This document shows, piece by piece, positions 41,989 to 51,207 of a DNA stretch of 64,000 nucleotides (the first letter of the stretch is position 1; each line of letters opens with the position of its first letter). Both the position numbers and the translations under genes were made by a program. The stretch comes from Flavobacteriaceae bacterium UBA6231 (GTDB lineage: Bacteria > Bacteroidota > Bacteroidia > Flavobacteriales > Flavobacteriaceae): positions 1-64,000 of the forward strand of contig DJWL01000201.1 in assembly GCA_002441545.1 (NCBI GenBank). The letters run 5' to 3'. The notes under the pieces are model-generated. The model did not search any database and was not told the origin of the DNA. It worked only from the letters and a program-made list of their open reading frames with translations.

Positions 41989-43368
41989 TTAAATTATTTG
42001 AATATCAAATAGTTTGGGGACAACAACATTCCAATGATATGTGTCTATTATTTTCACGCGAAAGGCATCTAAAACTTGAGGTTCACCATGTATTAAAAAC
42101 ACATTTTCTGGAATGTTTTTAATATTACCCATCCAATTCAGTAAATCAATTTGATCAGCATGTGCAGACAGACTTTCTATACTTTTTATGGTAGCTTTAA
42201 CAGGATAATATTTTCCAAAAAATTTAATTTCATGAGCCCCATCTTGCAATTGTCTTCCGCGCGTACCTTCTGCTTGATAGCCAACCAATAAAACCGTTGT
42301 TGATGGTTCATCTATCAATTGTTGCAAATAGGTTAGCACACGTCCACCGGTTACCATGCCACTGCCTGCAATAATTATTTTTGGTTGTTTGTTATCGATG
42401 GTTTCCCAGGTTTCTTTGTAAGATTCTATGATGGTCACATGATTGCACATAGCCTTGTAGTCTGAAACCGAAAGCTTATGCCATTTGGGAAATCGCTGAA
42501 AAAGACTCAGCACATTGGTCCCCATTGGGCTATCAATAATAATAGGAATGTTTGGTATGTTATTGGATTTGTATAGTTTCCATAAAATATACATGAGTGT
42601 TTGCAAGCGCTCTACCGCAAAACTAGGAATGATTAAATGCCCTCTATTATAAATGGTTTCTCTAATTAGTTTGGATAAAATTTCTTCAACATCCTCTTGC
42701 GGATGCAACTTATTGCCATAGGTGCTTTCAATAAATAAGTAATCTGCCAATTCCGGTTTTACAGGGTCATGTAATAAATAATCATTTTGCCTACCTATAT
42801 CACCTGAAAAAACAAGCCGTTTTCCGTAAATATTCAAATCAATGTAAGTTGCCCCTAAAATATGTCCGTTATATTGAAACCGATAGGATATGTTTTCAGA
42901 AAGTGTTATCCATTCATCAATCATTTCTGTTTGAAACAAATCAATGGTTTTTTCTGCTTCAAATGTTGTATAAAAAGGCAAAGCGGGGTCATGCTTTGTA
43001 TATTTCTCTTCATTGGCCCGGAGGGCTTCTTCCTCTTGAATTTTAGCACTATCCTTTAAAATAATTTCTGCTATGGCCAAGGTGGGTGCTGTGCCAATTA
43101 TCTTGCCTTGAAATCCTTGCCTTAACAGTCTGGGCAAATATCCAACATGGTCCAGATGGCCATGCGTGAGCAATACCACATCAATACTTGTAACATCAAC
43201 TGGGAGCTTAGCCCAATTGAGTTCCCTAAGTTCTTTTAACCCCTGAAACATGCCACAATCTATCAGTATATTTTTTTCTGGGGTTTCAATAAGAAATTTG
43301 GAACCTGTAACCGTACCGGCTGCGCCTAAAAAATGTATTTTAATTGTCTTTTTCACTAAAAAATGCAT
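41989..43368 (-). CDS. Beta-CASP metallo-beta-lactamase (CPSF/Ysh1-like nuclease)
   Basis: 459 residues. The metal-binding motif HGHLDH is at 69-74, the later ligands are in SGDIGR, and the beta-CASP motifs are in GSGMVTGGR, LVGYQAEGTRGRQL and LSAHADQ with IHGE. This set is found in archaeal/bacterial CPSF73-like RNA exo/endonucleases. It probably processes or degrades RNA. Homologues sit in Usp/anaerobic stress clusters of many bacteria. It is directly downstream (no gap) of the ATP-cone/Mrr gene in the Usp operon. Confidence 0.92.
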   Translation of the reverse strand: MHFLVKKTIKIHFLGAAGTVTGSKFLIETPEKNILIDCGMFQGLKELRELNWAKLPVDVTSIDVVLLTHGHLDHVGYLPRLLRQGFQGKIIGTAPTLAIAEIILKDSAKIQEEEALRANEEKYTKHDPALPFYTTFEAEKTIDLFQTEMIDEWITLSENISYRFQYNGHILGATYIDLNIYGKRLVFSGDIGRQNDYLLHDPVKPELADYLFIESTYGNKLHPQEDVEEILSKLIRETIYNRGHLIIPSFAVERLQTLMYILWKLYKSNNIPNIPIIIDSPMGTNVLSLFQRFPKWHKLSVSDYKAMCNHVTIIESYKETWETIDNKQPKIIIAGSGMVTGGRVLTYLQQLIDEPSTTVLLVGYQAEGTRGRQLQDGAHEIKFFGKYYPVKATIKSIESLSAHADQIDLLNWMGNIKNIPENVFLIHGEPQVLDAFRVKIIDTYHWNVVVPKLFDIQII

Positions 43369-44211
43369 TTAAAAACGGCATAGCGTTTTTATTTCTTTTA
43401 ATATTTTATCTTTTCTGGTTTCTGAAATCCCAAGATGATCTAAGTAAAACACATCGCCTATGAGCTCTCTGCAAAGCACAACATCCCTACTAAGCAAAAA
43501 CTGTTTTTCTCTGTTGGTCAATAGTGTAGATACCGTAATGGGGTATAATCCCAAGCGGTCTATCCTATCTTTTAACGCGTTGTCCTTAGGATAATCCCAA
43601 CTTAACAAATACAGATTGGCACATTTACCATATTGCAAGGCATCTTCTGTAAACCGTGTATTTGTAACCACCCAGCCGTTTGTGAGTATGGTTCCATTTT
43701 TTGGATTGGCGTTCCAATGTGCTTTGACATCGTTGTAGCGTGAATGAATGTAAAGCGGTATTTTGACATTGCAGTTAAGTCCTGGTTCATTATGGAATTT
43801 ACATTCCACAATGGTCGTTTCATTGTTTTTGTGCGCAATCACATCTATTTCATGAGCCACACACTGCCCTTGCAATACTTGGTCAATGTCTGTTTTATAT
43901 CCTGAATATTTCAAAATAGCTCCTATAAACCGTTCAAACGGAAACCCCGTGGGACCAAGTTCATAAATGGCTTTTTTTAGTTTGTATTTTGATGCCAAAC
44001 AACTGTTGCTTTTTTTAAGCATTGTAAATGCCCTGTTGTAAATTTCCTTGGTGGAAATCCCTTCATACAACTCATTTTTAACAGTATTGATGATTTGATT
44101 GACCGTTTGATTGTTTGCACCAACACGCTTTAAAGATACCTTTAATTTATCCAGTGAAAACTTTACTTTCTCACCAGACGATTTAATGATATTGATGATA
44201 TTTGTTTCCAT
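43369..44211 (-). CDS. ATP-cone domain fused to Mrr-type PD-(D/E)xK nuclease domain
   Basis: 280 residues from the ATG at 44211; the longer frame would need TTG at 44265. Residues about 5-95 form an ATP-cone (IIKSSGEKVKFSLDKLKVSL, LYEGISTKEIYNRAFTML), the nucleotide-sensing module otherwise found in ribonucleotide reductases and NrdR. Residues about 105-200 are an Mrr-like nuclease domain (GFPFERFIGAILKYSGY, HEIDVIAHKNN, TIVECKFH: D, E and K of the active site). The C-terminus has a helical hairpin-like end. A dATP/ATP-gated nuclease is suggested. A class II RNR without ATP-cone is encoded 4 kb away in the same regulon. Confidence 0.85.
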   Translation of the reverse strand: METNIINIIKSSGEKVKFSLDKLKVSLKRVGANNQTVNQIINTVKNELYEGISTKEIYNRAFTMLKKSNSCLASKYKLKKAIYELGPTGFPFERFIGAILKYSGYKTDIDQVLQGQCVAHEIDVIAHKNNETTIVECKFHNEPGLNCNVKIPLYIHSRYNDVKAHWNANPKNGTILTNGWVVTNTRFTEDALQYGKCANLYLLSWDYPKDNALKDRIDRLGLYPITVSTLLTNREKQFLLSRDVVLCRELIGDVFYLDHLGISETRKDKILKEIKTLCRF

Positions 44212-44265
44212 TTTTTTAGAATCTAAAACCGTGAAAGCCAACAGAAAAGATAAACCAATTTTCAA

Positions 44266-44691
44266 CTAAACAGGTTTTTTCCTCACTGCTATACCAAAAA
44301 ATTCCTTGACCCAAGCTTTAATTTGATTTTCGGTCATACTATCAGCTTTTTGGACTCCTGTTATTTTAGCATGGATATCTTTAAAGTGCTCTTCTAATTC
44401 ATTTTTGAATTTATTGCCAGTTTGGGCCGGCCCAAAAACAACAATGGCATCTGCATCTTGTATTTCAGAGACTATTTCCTTGAAATATGATTTGGTTTGA
44501 TGCTTTTCCCGTTCCATATATTTATCTTCTGGAAGCGCATCTTGTGGGCTTCCTCTATAACCAAGACCAAATCCCCTTGATGGATGAAAATCTTCAATTT
44601 TAGATTTTATGGTCTTAATTATTTGATTTTCTTTTTCAAGTGTCACAATATGTGCTTGTTTTTTGTCTAACCAAATGCCTACTTTTTTCAT
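44266..44691 (-). CDS. eRF1/host-attachment-like small protein
   Basis: 141 residues. The beginning GIWLDKKQAHIVTLEKEN and the later DADAIVVFGPAQTGNKFKNELEEHF resemble the N-terminal part of bacterial eRF1/Dom34-related (baeRF, host attachment) proteins, a ribosome- or RNA-binding fold. It is much shorter than full baeRF proteins. It sits between Usp and ATP-cone/Mrr genes with 11-bp spacing. A role in ribosome protection during stress would fit but is not shown. Confidence 0.6.
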   Translation of the reverse strand: MKKVGIWLDKKQAHIVTLEKENQIIKTIKSKIEDFHPSRGFGLGYRGSPQDALPEDKYMEREKHQTKSYFKEIVSEIQDADAIVVFGPAQTGNKFKNELEEHFKDIHAKITGVQKADSMTENQIKAWVKEFFGIAVRKKPV

Positions 44692-44702
44692 TTTTTAAAA
44701 CT

Positions 44703-45557
44703 TTAATTTCTTAAATCATGCATTACCAAAATGGGAACTTTGGATGTGTACCCAAGTTCTTTAACTAATGGGTTTGTTAATATACTTCCAAAAAAAGCAT
44801 GTTTTCTATTGATAAAAGCCACCATATCACTATCCCTACTTTCTATAAAACAATTAATAGCATTTGAAATCTCAATGTTACTAAGTGCGTGAAAAGAATA
44901 GGCTATATCTTCAAAATATTCTTCCAAGAGCTTTTTATTATTAAGTTGGAGCTCATTTAATTTTTCTTCTTTTATAACATGCAAAACCTTAATAGAGGCA
45001 TAGCAATTTTTAGCCAACTCTATCAAATAATTCAATTCACGCTTTTTAAAATGGGTTTTAAAGTCTGTTGGGAATACAATTTCTTTTGGCACATTATGCT
45101 TTGCCTGTTCTGGAACCACAATAACAGGACAGTTGCGTACCTTTTCCATAACATCTACGGCCACACCACCGAATGTTTTGGTTCTAGAATCTGTTTCGCC
45201 TTTGGTACCCATGACTATTATTTCTATATCCTTCTCATCAACAAAGAGTTTAATAGCCTCAACCGGATTATTGAATTTGGATACCACTTCAAAATGATGC
45301 TTTGGATTGGTATGTTTTGACAAGGTCAACATGTCCAAAACTTTAGCCAATCCGCTTTCAGATCTAAGCTTAGCTGTTTCATAAAGTTCACTTCCCGGTT
45401 CCATATTCAACAGACTATCAATAACATTACTGGTTGCGGAAAAGACATTTAAAATGTAAAAATCGCAGGCGTAATTTTTATATAATTCCTGTGCATAAAC
45501 TAAGGCATGCCATGCGTTTTTAGAAAAATCTGTAGGTAACAATATTTTGCGTTTCAT
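44703..45557 (-). CDS. Universal stress protein, tandem UspA domains
   Basis: 284 residues made of two UspA folds (about 1-140 and 150-284). Domain 1 opens KILLPTDFSKNAWHALVYA and keeps the ATP-binding loop IVMGTKGETDSRTKTFGGVA. Domain 2 opens IVFPTDFKTHF and lacks the G-2x-G-9x-G loop, so only the first half probably binds nucleotide. Fourth and last Usp of four consecutive genes, 58 bp after the previous one. Confidence 0.94.
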   Translation of the reverse strand: MKRKILLPTDFSKNAWHALVYAQELYKNYACDFYILNVFSATSNVIDSLLNMEPGSELYETAKLRSESGLAKVLDMLTLSKHTNPKHHFEVVSKFNNPVEAIKLFVDEKDIEIIVMGTKGETDSRTKTFGGVAVDVMEKVRNCPVIVVPEQAKHNVPKEIVFPTDFKTHFKKRELNYLIELAKNCYASIKVLHVIKEEKLNELQLNNKKLLEEYFEDIAYSFHALSNIEISNAINCFIESRDSDMVAFINRKHAFFGSILTNPLVKELGYTSKVPILVMHDLRN

Positions 45558-45615
45558 CTTTAAATAATTAACATTTTAAATTATAATTCAGCTTTAGGCA
45601 ATGGAATGTGGCAAC

Positions 45616-46446
45616 TTATTCTGGAACGACTAAAAACGGAACCATGGGTTGATACCCCATTTTTTTTATAACAGGTTCTTTTATGAGTTTTTCCAAAAAA
45701 CCATGCTTATAATTAACCATAACCAGAATATCTATACCCAATTCTGTGACAAAATCTTTAATTTCGGTAGTTTTTTTGGCGTAATTGGGCATCCAGTGGA
45801 AACTATGCTCATAGTTTTGCAAAAAACTTTTTAAAACGATCAAATTATACTGTTGAAGTTCATCTAGAGACTCTTCAACATTAATATGAACCACTCTTAT
45901 TTTAGCATTGTACAAATCTGCTAATTTTAATAATGGTTCTATTTCCTTCTCACTGTAAAAATGATCGAAATCTGTTGGGAAGGCTATTTGCTTTGGTTCT
46001 GTAAAATCAAATTCATCTGGCAAAATTAATACAGGACATGTTCTTACATTGTTTATAAGGTGAACGGTATTGGTTCCAAACAAAAATTCTTCAGCACCAG
46101 TTGCTCCGTGGGTTCCCATAATTATAAGCTCTATTTCATAGGTTTTAACAGCCATTTCTATGGCCGCATTTAAATCTTTTGTACTTATAATTACCTCAAA
46201 CCTATGATTTGAATTAATATTGGATTTTTCAGCCATATCTTTCAATTCCAACAATTCTTTAAGGGCATTTTCTTTCATGATTTTCAACAGCTTGTTTGAT
46301 AAGTTTGCCATAGTAGAACCTTCTACAGCTATTGAATTTAAAAGATGAAACACACAAGACTCATCTTTATAGAGCTTTAGTGCATATACAATGGCACTCC
46401 ATGAGTTGTCTGAAAAATCCGTTGGTAATAAAATTCGCTTTTCCAT
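45616..46446 (-). CDS. Universal stress protein, tandem UspA domains
   Basis: 276 residues, two UspA folds. Domain 1: RILLPTDFSDNSWSAIVYA and nucleotide loop IIMGTHGATGAEEFLFGTNT, an intact GxxG-x9-G(S/T) ATP-binding pattern. Domain 2: IAFPTDFDHFYSEKEIEPLL without the loop, ending VMVNYKHGFLEKLIKEPV. It shares the VNxKHxFxE tail motif with its neighbours, indicating local duplication. 12 bp from the preceding Usp gene. Confidence 0.94.
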   Translation of the reverse strand: MEKRILLPTDFSDNSWSAIVYALKLYKDESCVFHLLNSIAVEGSTMANLSNKLLKIMKENALKELLELKDMAEKSNINSNHRFEVIISTKDLNAAIEMAVKTYEIELIIMGTHGATGAEEFLFGTNTVHLINNVRTCPVLILPDEFDFTEPKQIAFPTDFDHFYSEKEIEPLLKLADLYNAKIRVVHINVEESLDELQQYNLIVLKSFLQNYEHSFHWMPNYAKKTTEIKDFVTELGIDILVMVNYKHGFLEKLIKEPVIKKMGYQPMVPFLVVPE

Positions 46447-46458
46447 GGTTTAAAATGT

Positions 46459-47304
46459 TTATGTTTTAGTGGAAGGAATTAGTAAAAAAGGAATGTTTAA
46501 ATGGAAACCTATTTGATTGATGGTCGATTTGAAAAACAGGTTCTCAAAAAACGAATGTTTATTATTGATCATGACCAATAAATTAATACGGGTTTTCATT
46601 TGGAACTCCGTAATGGCTTCTTGAACGGATTCATGTGCAATACTATGGAATAAATAGGCCGTTTTATTTAAAAATGTTTCTAGCTTTTTTTTGCTCTTTT
46701 CTTGTTCTTCAGATAAATCATACCCAAAAGACACATTTAGGATATTAACCCTAGAGACATACAAAGACGTTATGTCCAGCAAGGGTTGTAGTTGAGTATT
46801 GGTGTAATTAATATCATAATCTGTTGGAAACAATATTTCATGTGGAGGTTCAAACGTAAAACTATCTGGAATAGCTAGAATAGGACATTTTATTTTTTTA
46901 AATACATGCACAGTATTGGAACCAAACAATACCTCTTTGACTCCCGTGGCGCCTTTAGTGCCCATAACAATATAATCTATGGATTTCTTTTTAACAACGT
47001 CTTCAATTTCTGGTATCAAAGTGTTGAAAACAGCCATGGTTTCAAAACTGTGTTTTGGGTTGTTATAATCCTTTTTAATCCTGTCTATTATGGTATCTAG
47101 CTCCATTAATGATAACTCATTCATAGGATCAGGTATATCAAATTCAGCAGGATTGCCCAGTACATATTCCACCTGATAAATTGCTGGTGTATAGGTATTC
47201 AATAAATAAAATTTACAAGTTTCGTTTTCAAATAATCGTAATGCATACTCTATGGCGTTCCATGAATTATTTGAAAAATCGGTAGGTAAAAGTATTTTTT
47301 TCAT
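46459..47304 (-). CDS. Universal stress protein, tandem UspA domains
   Basis: 281 residues, two UspA folds. KILLPTDFSNNSWNAIEYAL opens domain 1, and YIVMGTKGATGVKEVLFGSN is its ATP loop. Domain 2 begins ILFPTDYDINYTNTQLQPLL and ends LVMINNKHSFFENLFFKSTI. Second gene of the Usp operon, 18 bp after the first. Sequence divergence from its neighbours implies old duplications with distinct ligands or partners. Confidence 0.94.
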   Translation of the reverse strand: MKKILLPTDFSNNSWNAIEYALRLFENETCKFYLLNTYTPAIYQVEYVLGNPAEFDIPDPMNELSLMELDTIIDRIKKDYNNPKHSFETMAVFNTLIPEIEDVVKKKSIDYIVMGTKGATGVKEVLFGSNTVHVFKKIKCPILAIPDSFTFEPPHEILFPTDYDINYTNTQLQPLLDITSLYVSRVNILNVSFGYDLSEEQEKSKKKLETFLNKTAYLFHSIAHESVQEAITEFQMKTRINLLVMINNKHSFFENLFFKSTINQIGFHLNIPFLLIPSTKT

Positions 47305-47322
47305 GATATCATTTGTTTAAAT

Positions 47323-48177
47323 TTATAATTCGTCACGTCTCATATTTTGTAATGCCAAAAATGGAATGTCCAGATTTAAAGTTAATTTATCTATTGAAGA
47401 CTTAAAAATGATGTTCTCTAAAAATGAATGTCGCGTATTGACCATGACCAGCATGTCAATATTATGGTCCTTAATATATTTATAGATGGTATTAACAATA
47501 TCCTTGCTGTTTATAACTTTAAAATTGATAACACTTTTACATAGTGTTTCTTTAATGAAATTTTGATTATCCTCTTGTCGCATAGAGATTTTTTTGGCTT
47601 TTGAAATGTAAAGCATATCAATTACCGCCCTATATGGGGCCGCTATTTCACAAAGTAATTTTAACTCTCTTCGTTTATAGGGTATCAAATAATTTGTTGG
47701 AAACAGGATATGCTTTGGCTGTGTGTATTTATAGCCTTCAGGTATGGCCAGGACAGGGCATTGAACATATTTTATTATCTGAAGGGTGTGGCTGCCAAAA
47801 GTCAGGTTTTTATCGTTGGTTTTTCCACGAGTACCCATAACAATGATATCGATATTTTCTTCGTCCACAATCCTATCGACTTCATCCAAAAGAAGACTGT
47901 TTGATGAAACCACTTTATAGGTATGCCTAGGGTTTGGCGAGTACTCGTTGGCTTTTTTAAGTACTGCTTGCAGCTGCTCATTGGACTTTTTACCAACTTC
48001 ATCCTTAGCCTTGTCCAAAGTCTCTCTGGTCAATGACGCTTCATCGGCATAAATTTCATCTTGATAAGCATGCATAAAGTAAAACTCACTGATTTCATAC
48101 TTAAATAAATCAATGCCATAACGCAAAGCATTCATTGCGTTTTCAGAAAAATCAGTGGGAATTAAAATCTTTCTCAT
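47323..48177 (-). CDS. Universal stress protein, tandem UspA domains (operon lead gene)
   Basis: 284 residues from the ATG at 48177 (MRKILIPTDFSENAM), chosen because all paralogues start with this strand; an in-frame start 15 codons upstream would cross the promoter leader. ATP loop IIVMGTRGKTNDKNLTFGSH in domain 1; domain 2 ILFPTNYLIPYKRRELKLL ending LVMVNTRHSFLENIIFKSSI. It is the first gene of an apparent eight-gene operon running to 41553, driven by the FNR-type promoter at 48198-48240. Confidence 0.94.
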   Translation of the reverse strand: MRKILIPTDFSENAMNALRYGIDLFKYEISEFYFMHAYQDEIYADEASLTRETLDKAKDEVGKKSNEQLQAVLKKANEYSPNPRHTYKVVSSNSLLLDEVDRIVDEENIDIIVMGTRGKTNDKNLTFGSHTLQIIKYVQCPVLAIPEGYKYTQPKHILFPTNYLIPYKRRELKLLCEIAAPYRAVIDMLYISKAKKISMRQEDNQNFIKETLCKSVINFKVINSKDIVNTIYKYIKDHNIDMLVMVNTRHSFLENIIFKSSIDKLTLNLDIPFLALQNMRRDEL

Positions 48178-48197
48178 GGCTGTTATGTGGTTATGAC

Positions 48198-48240
48198 TAA
48201 AATTAAATACTATACCATTCAATCACAATGATATATATCA
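48198..48240 (-). promoter_or_regulatory. FNR/Crp-type promoter of the Usp operon
   Basis: Perfect palindrome TGATATATATCA at 48229-48240 and minus-strand TAATTTTA at 48198-48205, centres 33 bp apart, 21 bp before the first usp ATG. Confidence 0.78.
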
Positions 48241-48251
48241 GACAGAAACCT

Positions 48252-49970
48252 TTAGCAAGCCTCACTATTGTTCAGATTGCATTTTTGGATTACCTGGTTA
48301 ATTTTGCTTCCGTACCTGTAAACAGTAATTCCTTTAAGTCTGTATTTCCATGCTGTCATAAAGATTCTTGAAATATCTTGTACAGTTGCATTCTCAGAAA
48401 GATTTATGGTTTTAGAAACGGCATTATCAGTATATTTTTGAAAAGCCCGTTGGTGCATCAAATGGTATTTCCAAGGAATTTCCATACTGGTCTTAAAAAT
48501 TGATTTTACAGACTGCGGAACCGATTTTGTGTTTTGAATGCTACCTGTTTTTAAAATTGTTTTTTTTAGTTTATCATTCCATACATTTGATTGCTTCATT
48601 TTTTGAATAAAAAGTTTGTTTATTTCAGTTTGTTTTTTGTTTCCTAAAATTCCTATACGGTCATAAGCCATTGCAAATAGAGGCTCAATAGAATATGTTG
48701 TATCTGCAATAACAGAAATGGTTCCTGTTGGAGCTATACTATTGCAGGTTGCATTTCTTAATTTAAGGTTAGGAGCGTAAATACTGTTTTCCCATTCCAG
48801 AAAAACGCCTCGTTCCTGTGCCAATTTTTCTGAAGCTTTATAACTTTCATTTTTGATAAATTGCATGACCTTTTCAGCTAGTGCAACAGCCTTTTTTGAG
48901 GCATAGGGAATTTCCAAAAGAATAAGTAATTCTGCCCAGCCCATGACACCCAGACCTATTTTTCTGTTGGCCATTGTTATACTTTTAATCTGTGGTAATA
49001 AATAATAATTTAAAGTGATAACATTGTCCAAAAACCGAATGCCCAATTGAATTGTTTCTGCCAGTTTTTCCCAATCTATTTCAAACTTCAAATCCTTTTT
49101 TACAATCATTTTTGAAAGATTGACAGATCCTAAATTGCAGCTTTCATAATTTAAAAGTGGCACCTCGCCACATGGATTGGTACTTTCAATATTACCCATT
49201 TTAGGTGTTGGGTTTAAAGCATTGATGGTGCTTAAAAAAATGAGTCCGGGATCCCCAGTGTACCAGGCCTGACTAGCAATTAATTGCCATATTTTTTTCG
49301 CTTTTAAAACTTTTGTTGGTTGTCCTGTATGTGGATTGATTAGTGTCCAGTTTAAATCTTGTTGCACAGCCTGCATAAAATCATCGGTTATACCCACTGA
49401 AATATTGAAATTTTCAATCGCTTTTTTACTTGATTTTGAAGCTATGAATTCTTCAATATCTGGGTGGCCCACATTTAATATGCCCATGTTTGCGCCCCTG
49501 CGCTTACCACCTTGTTTTACATATTCAGTAGCAGCATCATAAACTTTCATAAAAGCCACTGGTCCTGAAGATGTGCCACTTGTAGTGCTTACAAAATCAT
49601 TTTTAGGCCGAAGCTTTGAAAAGTTAAAGCCGGTTCCACCTCCACTTTGATGGATTAATGCGGCCTGTTTCAGGGTGTTAAATATATCCTCTAAACTATC
49701 CTCAACTGGAAGCGCAAAGCAAGCGCTTAATTGCCCTTTCTTACAACTGGCATTCATTAAGGTTGGAGAATTGGGCAAAAAAAGCAGGTTACTTAGCATT
49801 TTGTAAAACCGATTTTCAAAAACGGTCTTTTGTTCTTCTTCACAGCTTGCAACAAATGTTGCCACTCGTCTAAAAAGTTGTTGAGGGGTTTCAATAACAT
49901 TGCCATCACGATCCTTTAAAAGATAGCGTTCTTTGAGAATTTGCAAGGCATTTTTAGATAAAGAAGTCAC
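48252..49970 (-). CDS. nrdJ: Class II (adenosylcobalamin-dependent) ribonucleotide reductase
   Basis: 572 residues from the GTG at 49970. The catalytic core is complete: SACFALPVEDSLEDIF (redox Cys), NPCGEVPLL (the N-x-C-x-E radical site), NYESCNLGSVNLS, and CNSIAPTGTISVIADTT. The shape, with no ATP-cone at the N-terminus, matches short class II NrdJ enzymes, which make dNTPs with or without oxygen. A longer frame to ATG 50018 is rejected because the FNR-type promoter places the transcript start near 49983 and the extra residues are hydrophobic. In M. tuberculosis the DosR regulon likewise contains a class II RNR. Confidence 0.93.
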   Translation of the reverse strand: MTSLSKNALQILKERYLLKDRDGNVIETPQQLFRRVATFVASCEEEQKTVFENRFYKMLSNLLFLPNSPTLMNASCKKGQLSACFALPVEDSLEDIFNTLKQAALIHQSGGGTGFNFSKLRPKNDFVSTTSGTSSGPVAFMKVYDAATEYVKQGGKRRGANMGILNVGHPDIEEFIASKSSKKAIENFNISVGITDDFMQAVQQDLNWTLINPHTGQPTKVLKAKKIWQLIASQAWYTGDPGLIFLSTINALNPTPKMGNIESTNPCGEVPLLNYESCNLGSVNLSKMIVKKDLKFEIDWEKLAETIQLGIRFLDNVITLNYYLLPQIKSITMANRKIGLGVMGWAELLILLEIPYASKKAVALAEKVMQFIKNESYKASEKLAQERGVFLEWENSIYAPNLKLRNATCNSIAPTGTISVIADTTYSIEPLFAMAYDRIGILGNKKQTEINKLFIQKMKQSNVWNDKLKKTILKTGSIQNTKSVPQSVKSIFKTSMEIPWKYHLMHQRAFQKYTDNAVSKTINLSENATVQDISRIFMTAWKYRLKGITVYRYGSKINQVIQKCNLNNSEAC

Positions 49971-49989
49971 GATTAACCATACTATAACC

Positions 49990-50063
49990 CTAATATATAA
50001 ACAGTTGGTTTTTAACACACTGATTTATATCATTTGTTAAACCCATGGTAGTTAGCATATTTA
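49990..50063. promoter_or_regulatory. Bidirectional FNR/Crp-type promoter between nrdJ and the DUF2267 operon
   Basis: One palindrome TGATTTATATCA (50021-50032) lies midway. On the left the minus-strand TATATTAG (49990-49997) is centred exactly 33 bp away; on the right CATATTTA (50056-50063, one mismatch from TAnnTTTA) is also 33 bp away. Start codons follow at 20 and 25 bp. Confidence 0.75.
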
Positions 50064-50087
50064 CATATAAACTATAATCAACATGCC

Positions 50088-50534
50088 ATGGCACTTAATT
50101 TCACACAATTCGCAGCTGAAGGAAATGCCTTCTTGAAAAAATATGCCAAAGAAATGAATTTGGCCAACAATACAGACAAAGCAGGTAGAATACTTTCCTC
50201 AATTTTACATGCCTTAAGAGATGTTATAACACCTGAAGAGTCTTTACAGTTAATTTCACAGTTCCCCATGTTCTTAAAAGCTGTTTATGTTAATGGGTGG
50301 ATCATTCAAAAAAGACAAAAAATAAAAACCATGACTGAATTTATTGATTTGGTCAGAAAATATGATGGGGTAACTTCGGTACATGACTTTGAATCAGACG
50401 AAGTTGCTGAAAATTACATTGACACCACTTTTATCATACTAAGAAAGTACATTTCTTTAGGAGAGTTGGAGGATTTAAGGACCGTGCTCCCCAAAAATCT
50501 TAAATCCATGATTTACCAGAACATTATGTTTTAA
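50088..50534 (+). CDS. DUF2267 family protein
   Basis: 148 residues, helical. FLKKYAKEMNLANNTDKAGRILSSILHALRDVITPEESLQLISQFP (read in segments) is the DUF2267 pattern of tandem helical repeats, and PMFLKAVYVNGW is typical. No catalytic residues are known. Frequent in bacterial stress and Usp clusters. First gene of a three-gene plus-strand operon with the hydrolase and the phosphoribosyltransferase. Confidence 0.85.
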   Translation: MALNFTQFAAEGNAFLKKYAKEMNLANNTDKAGRILSSILHALRDVITPEESLQLISQFPMFLKAVYVNGWIIQKRQKIKTMTEFIDLVRKYDGVTSVHDFESDEVAENYIDTTFIILRKYISLGELEDLRTVLPKNLKSMIYQNIMF

Positions 50535-50541
50535 AAAAATC

Positions 50542-51207
50542 ATGGAATCTAAAGTAAATCATAAAGACATTAAAATTCCCATTGGGACAACTCACTTAAA
50601 TGGGATTTTACGCTTGAAAAAAAATAGCAAAGGCATAATATTATTCTCCCATGGCAGTGGGAGTAGTAGATTTAGCAGCAGAAATAATTATGTAGCGGAT
50701 ATATTATTCAATCATGGCTTTTCAAGCTTACTTTTTGATTTACTCACAGCACAAGAAGACATGATTTATGAGAACCGGTTTGATATAGACCTTTTGTCAG
50801 AAAGATTATTAAAAGCAACCCTTTGGATTACTAAAACCAAAGACACCCAACATCTACCTATTGGTTACTTTGGTGCTAGTACTGGTGCGGCTTCTGCACT
50901 AAAAGCGGCGTCATTAATGAACCATAAAATCAAAGCTATTGTATCTAGAGGTGGCAGACCAGATTTAGCCATGTCTATTTTAAACAAAATTACAACACCT
51001 ACTTTGTTAATTGTTGGTGGCCATGATAATGCCGTTATTGAATTAAATAAAAAAGCAAAAAAAAATATATCTGGGATTTGTGAAATGAACGTTATTACAG
51101 GTGCATCCCATTTATTTGAGGAACCAGGAACCTTAGACATGGTAGCTCAACTGTCTGTAGATTGGTTTACACGTTATTTAAATAAAAAACGAGAACATGA
51201 AATTTAG
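50542..51207 (+). CDS. Dienelactone-hydrolase-like alpha/beta hydrolase
   Basis: 221 residues. The oxyanion strand is ILFSHGSGSSRFSSRN. The nucleophile elbow GYFGASTGAASALKA puts Ser in G-A-S-T-G. Asp is in VGGHDNAVIELN and His in GASHLFEEPG, so the triad is complete. The substrate is unknown. In several genomes this hydrolase and the next gene occur together, sometimes fused, as in the M. tuberculosis hypoxia-induced protein Rv0571c, which combines a phosphoribosyltransferase with such a hydrolase. It overlaps the next gene by 11 bp. Confidence 0.88.
   Translation: MESKVNHKDIKIPIGTTHLNGILRLKKNSKGIILFSHGSGSSRFSSRNNYVADILFNHGFSSLLFDLLTAQEDMIYENRFDIDLLSERLLKATLWITKTKDTQHLPIGYFGASTGAASALKAASLMNHKIKAIVSRGGRPDLAMSILNKITTPTLLIVGGHDNAVIELNKKAKKNISGICEMNVITGASHLFEEPGTLDMVAQLSVDWFTRYLNKKREHEI

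Noticed and set aside
49970..50018. ATG start at 50018 for the ribonucleotide reductase
   Set aside because: The extension is hydrophobic and non-homologous, and it would overlap the -7 element at 49990-49997.
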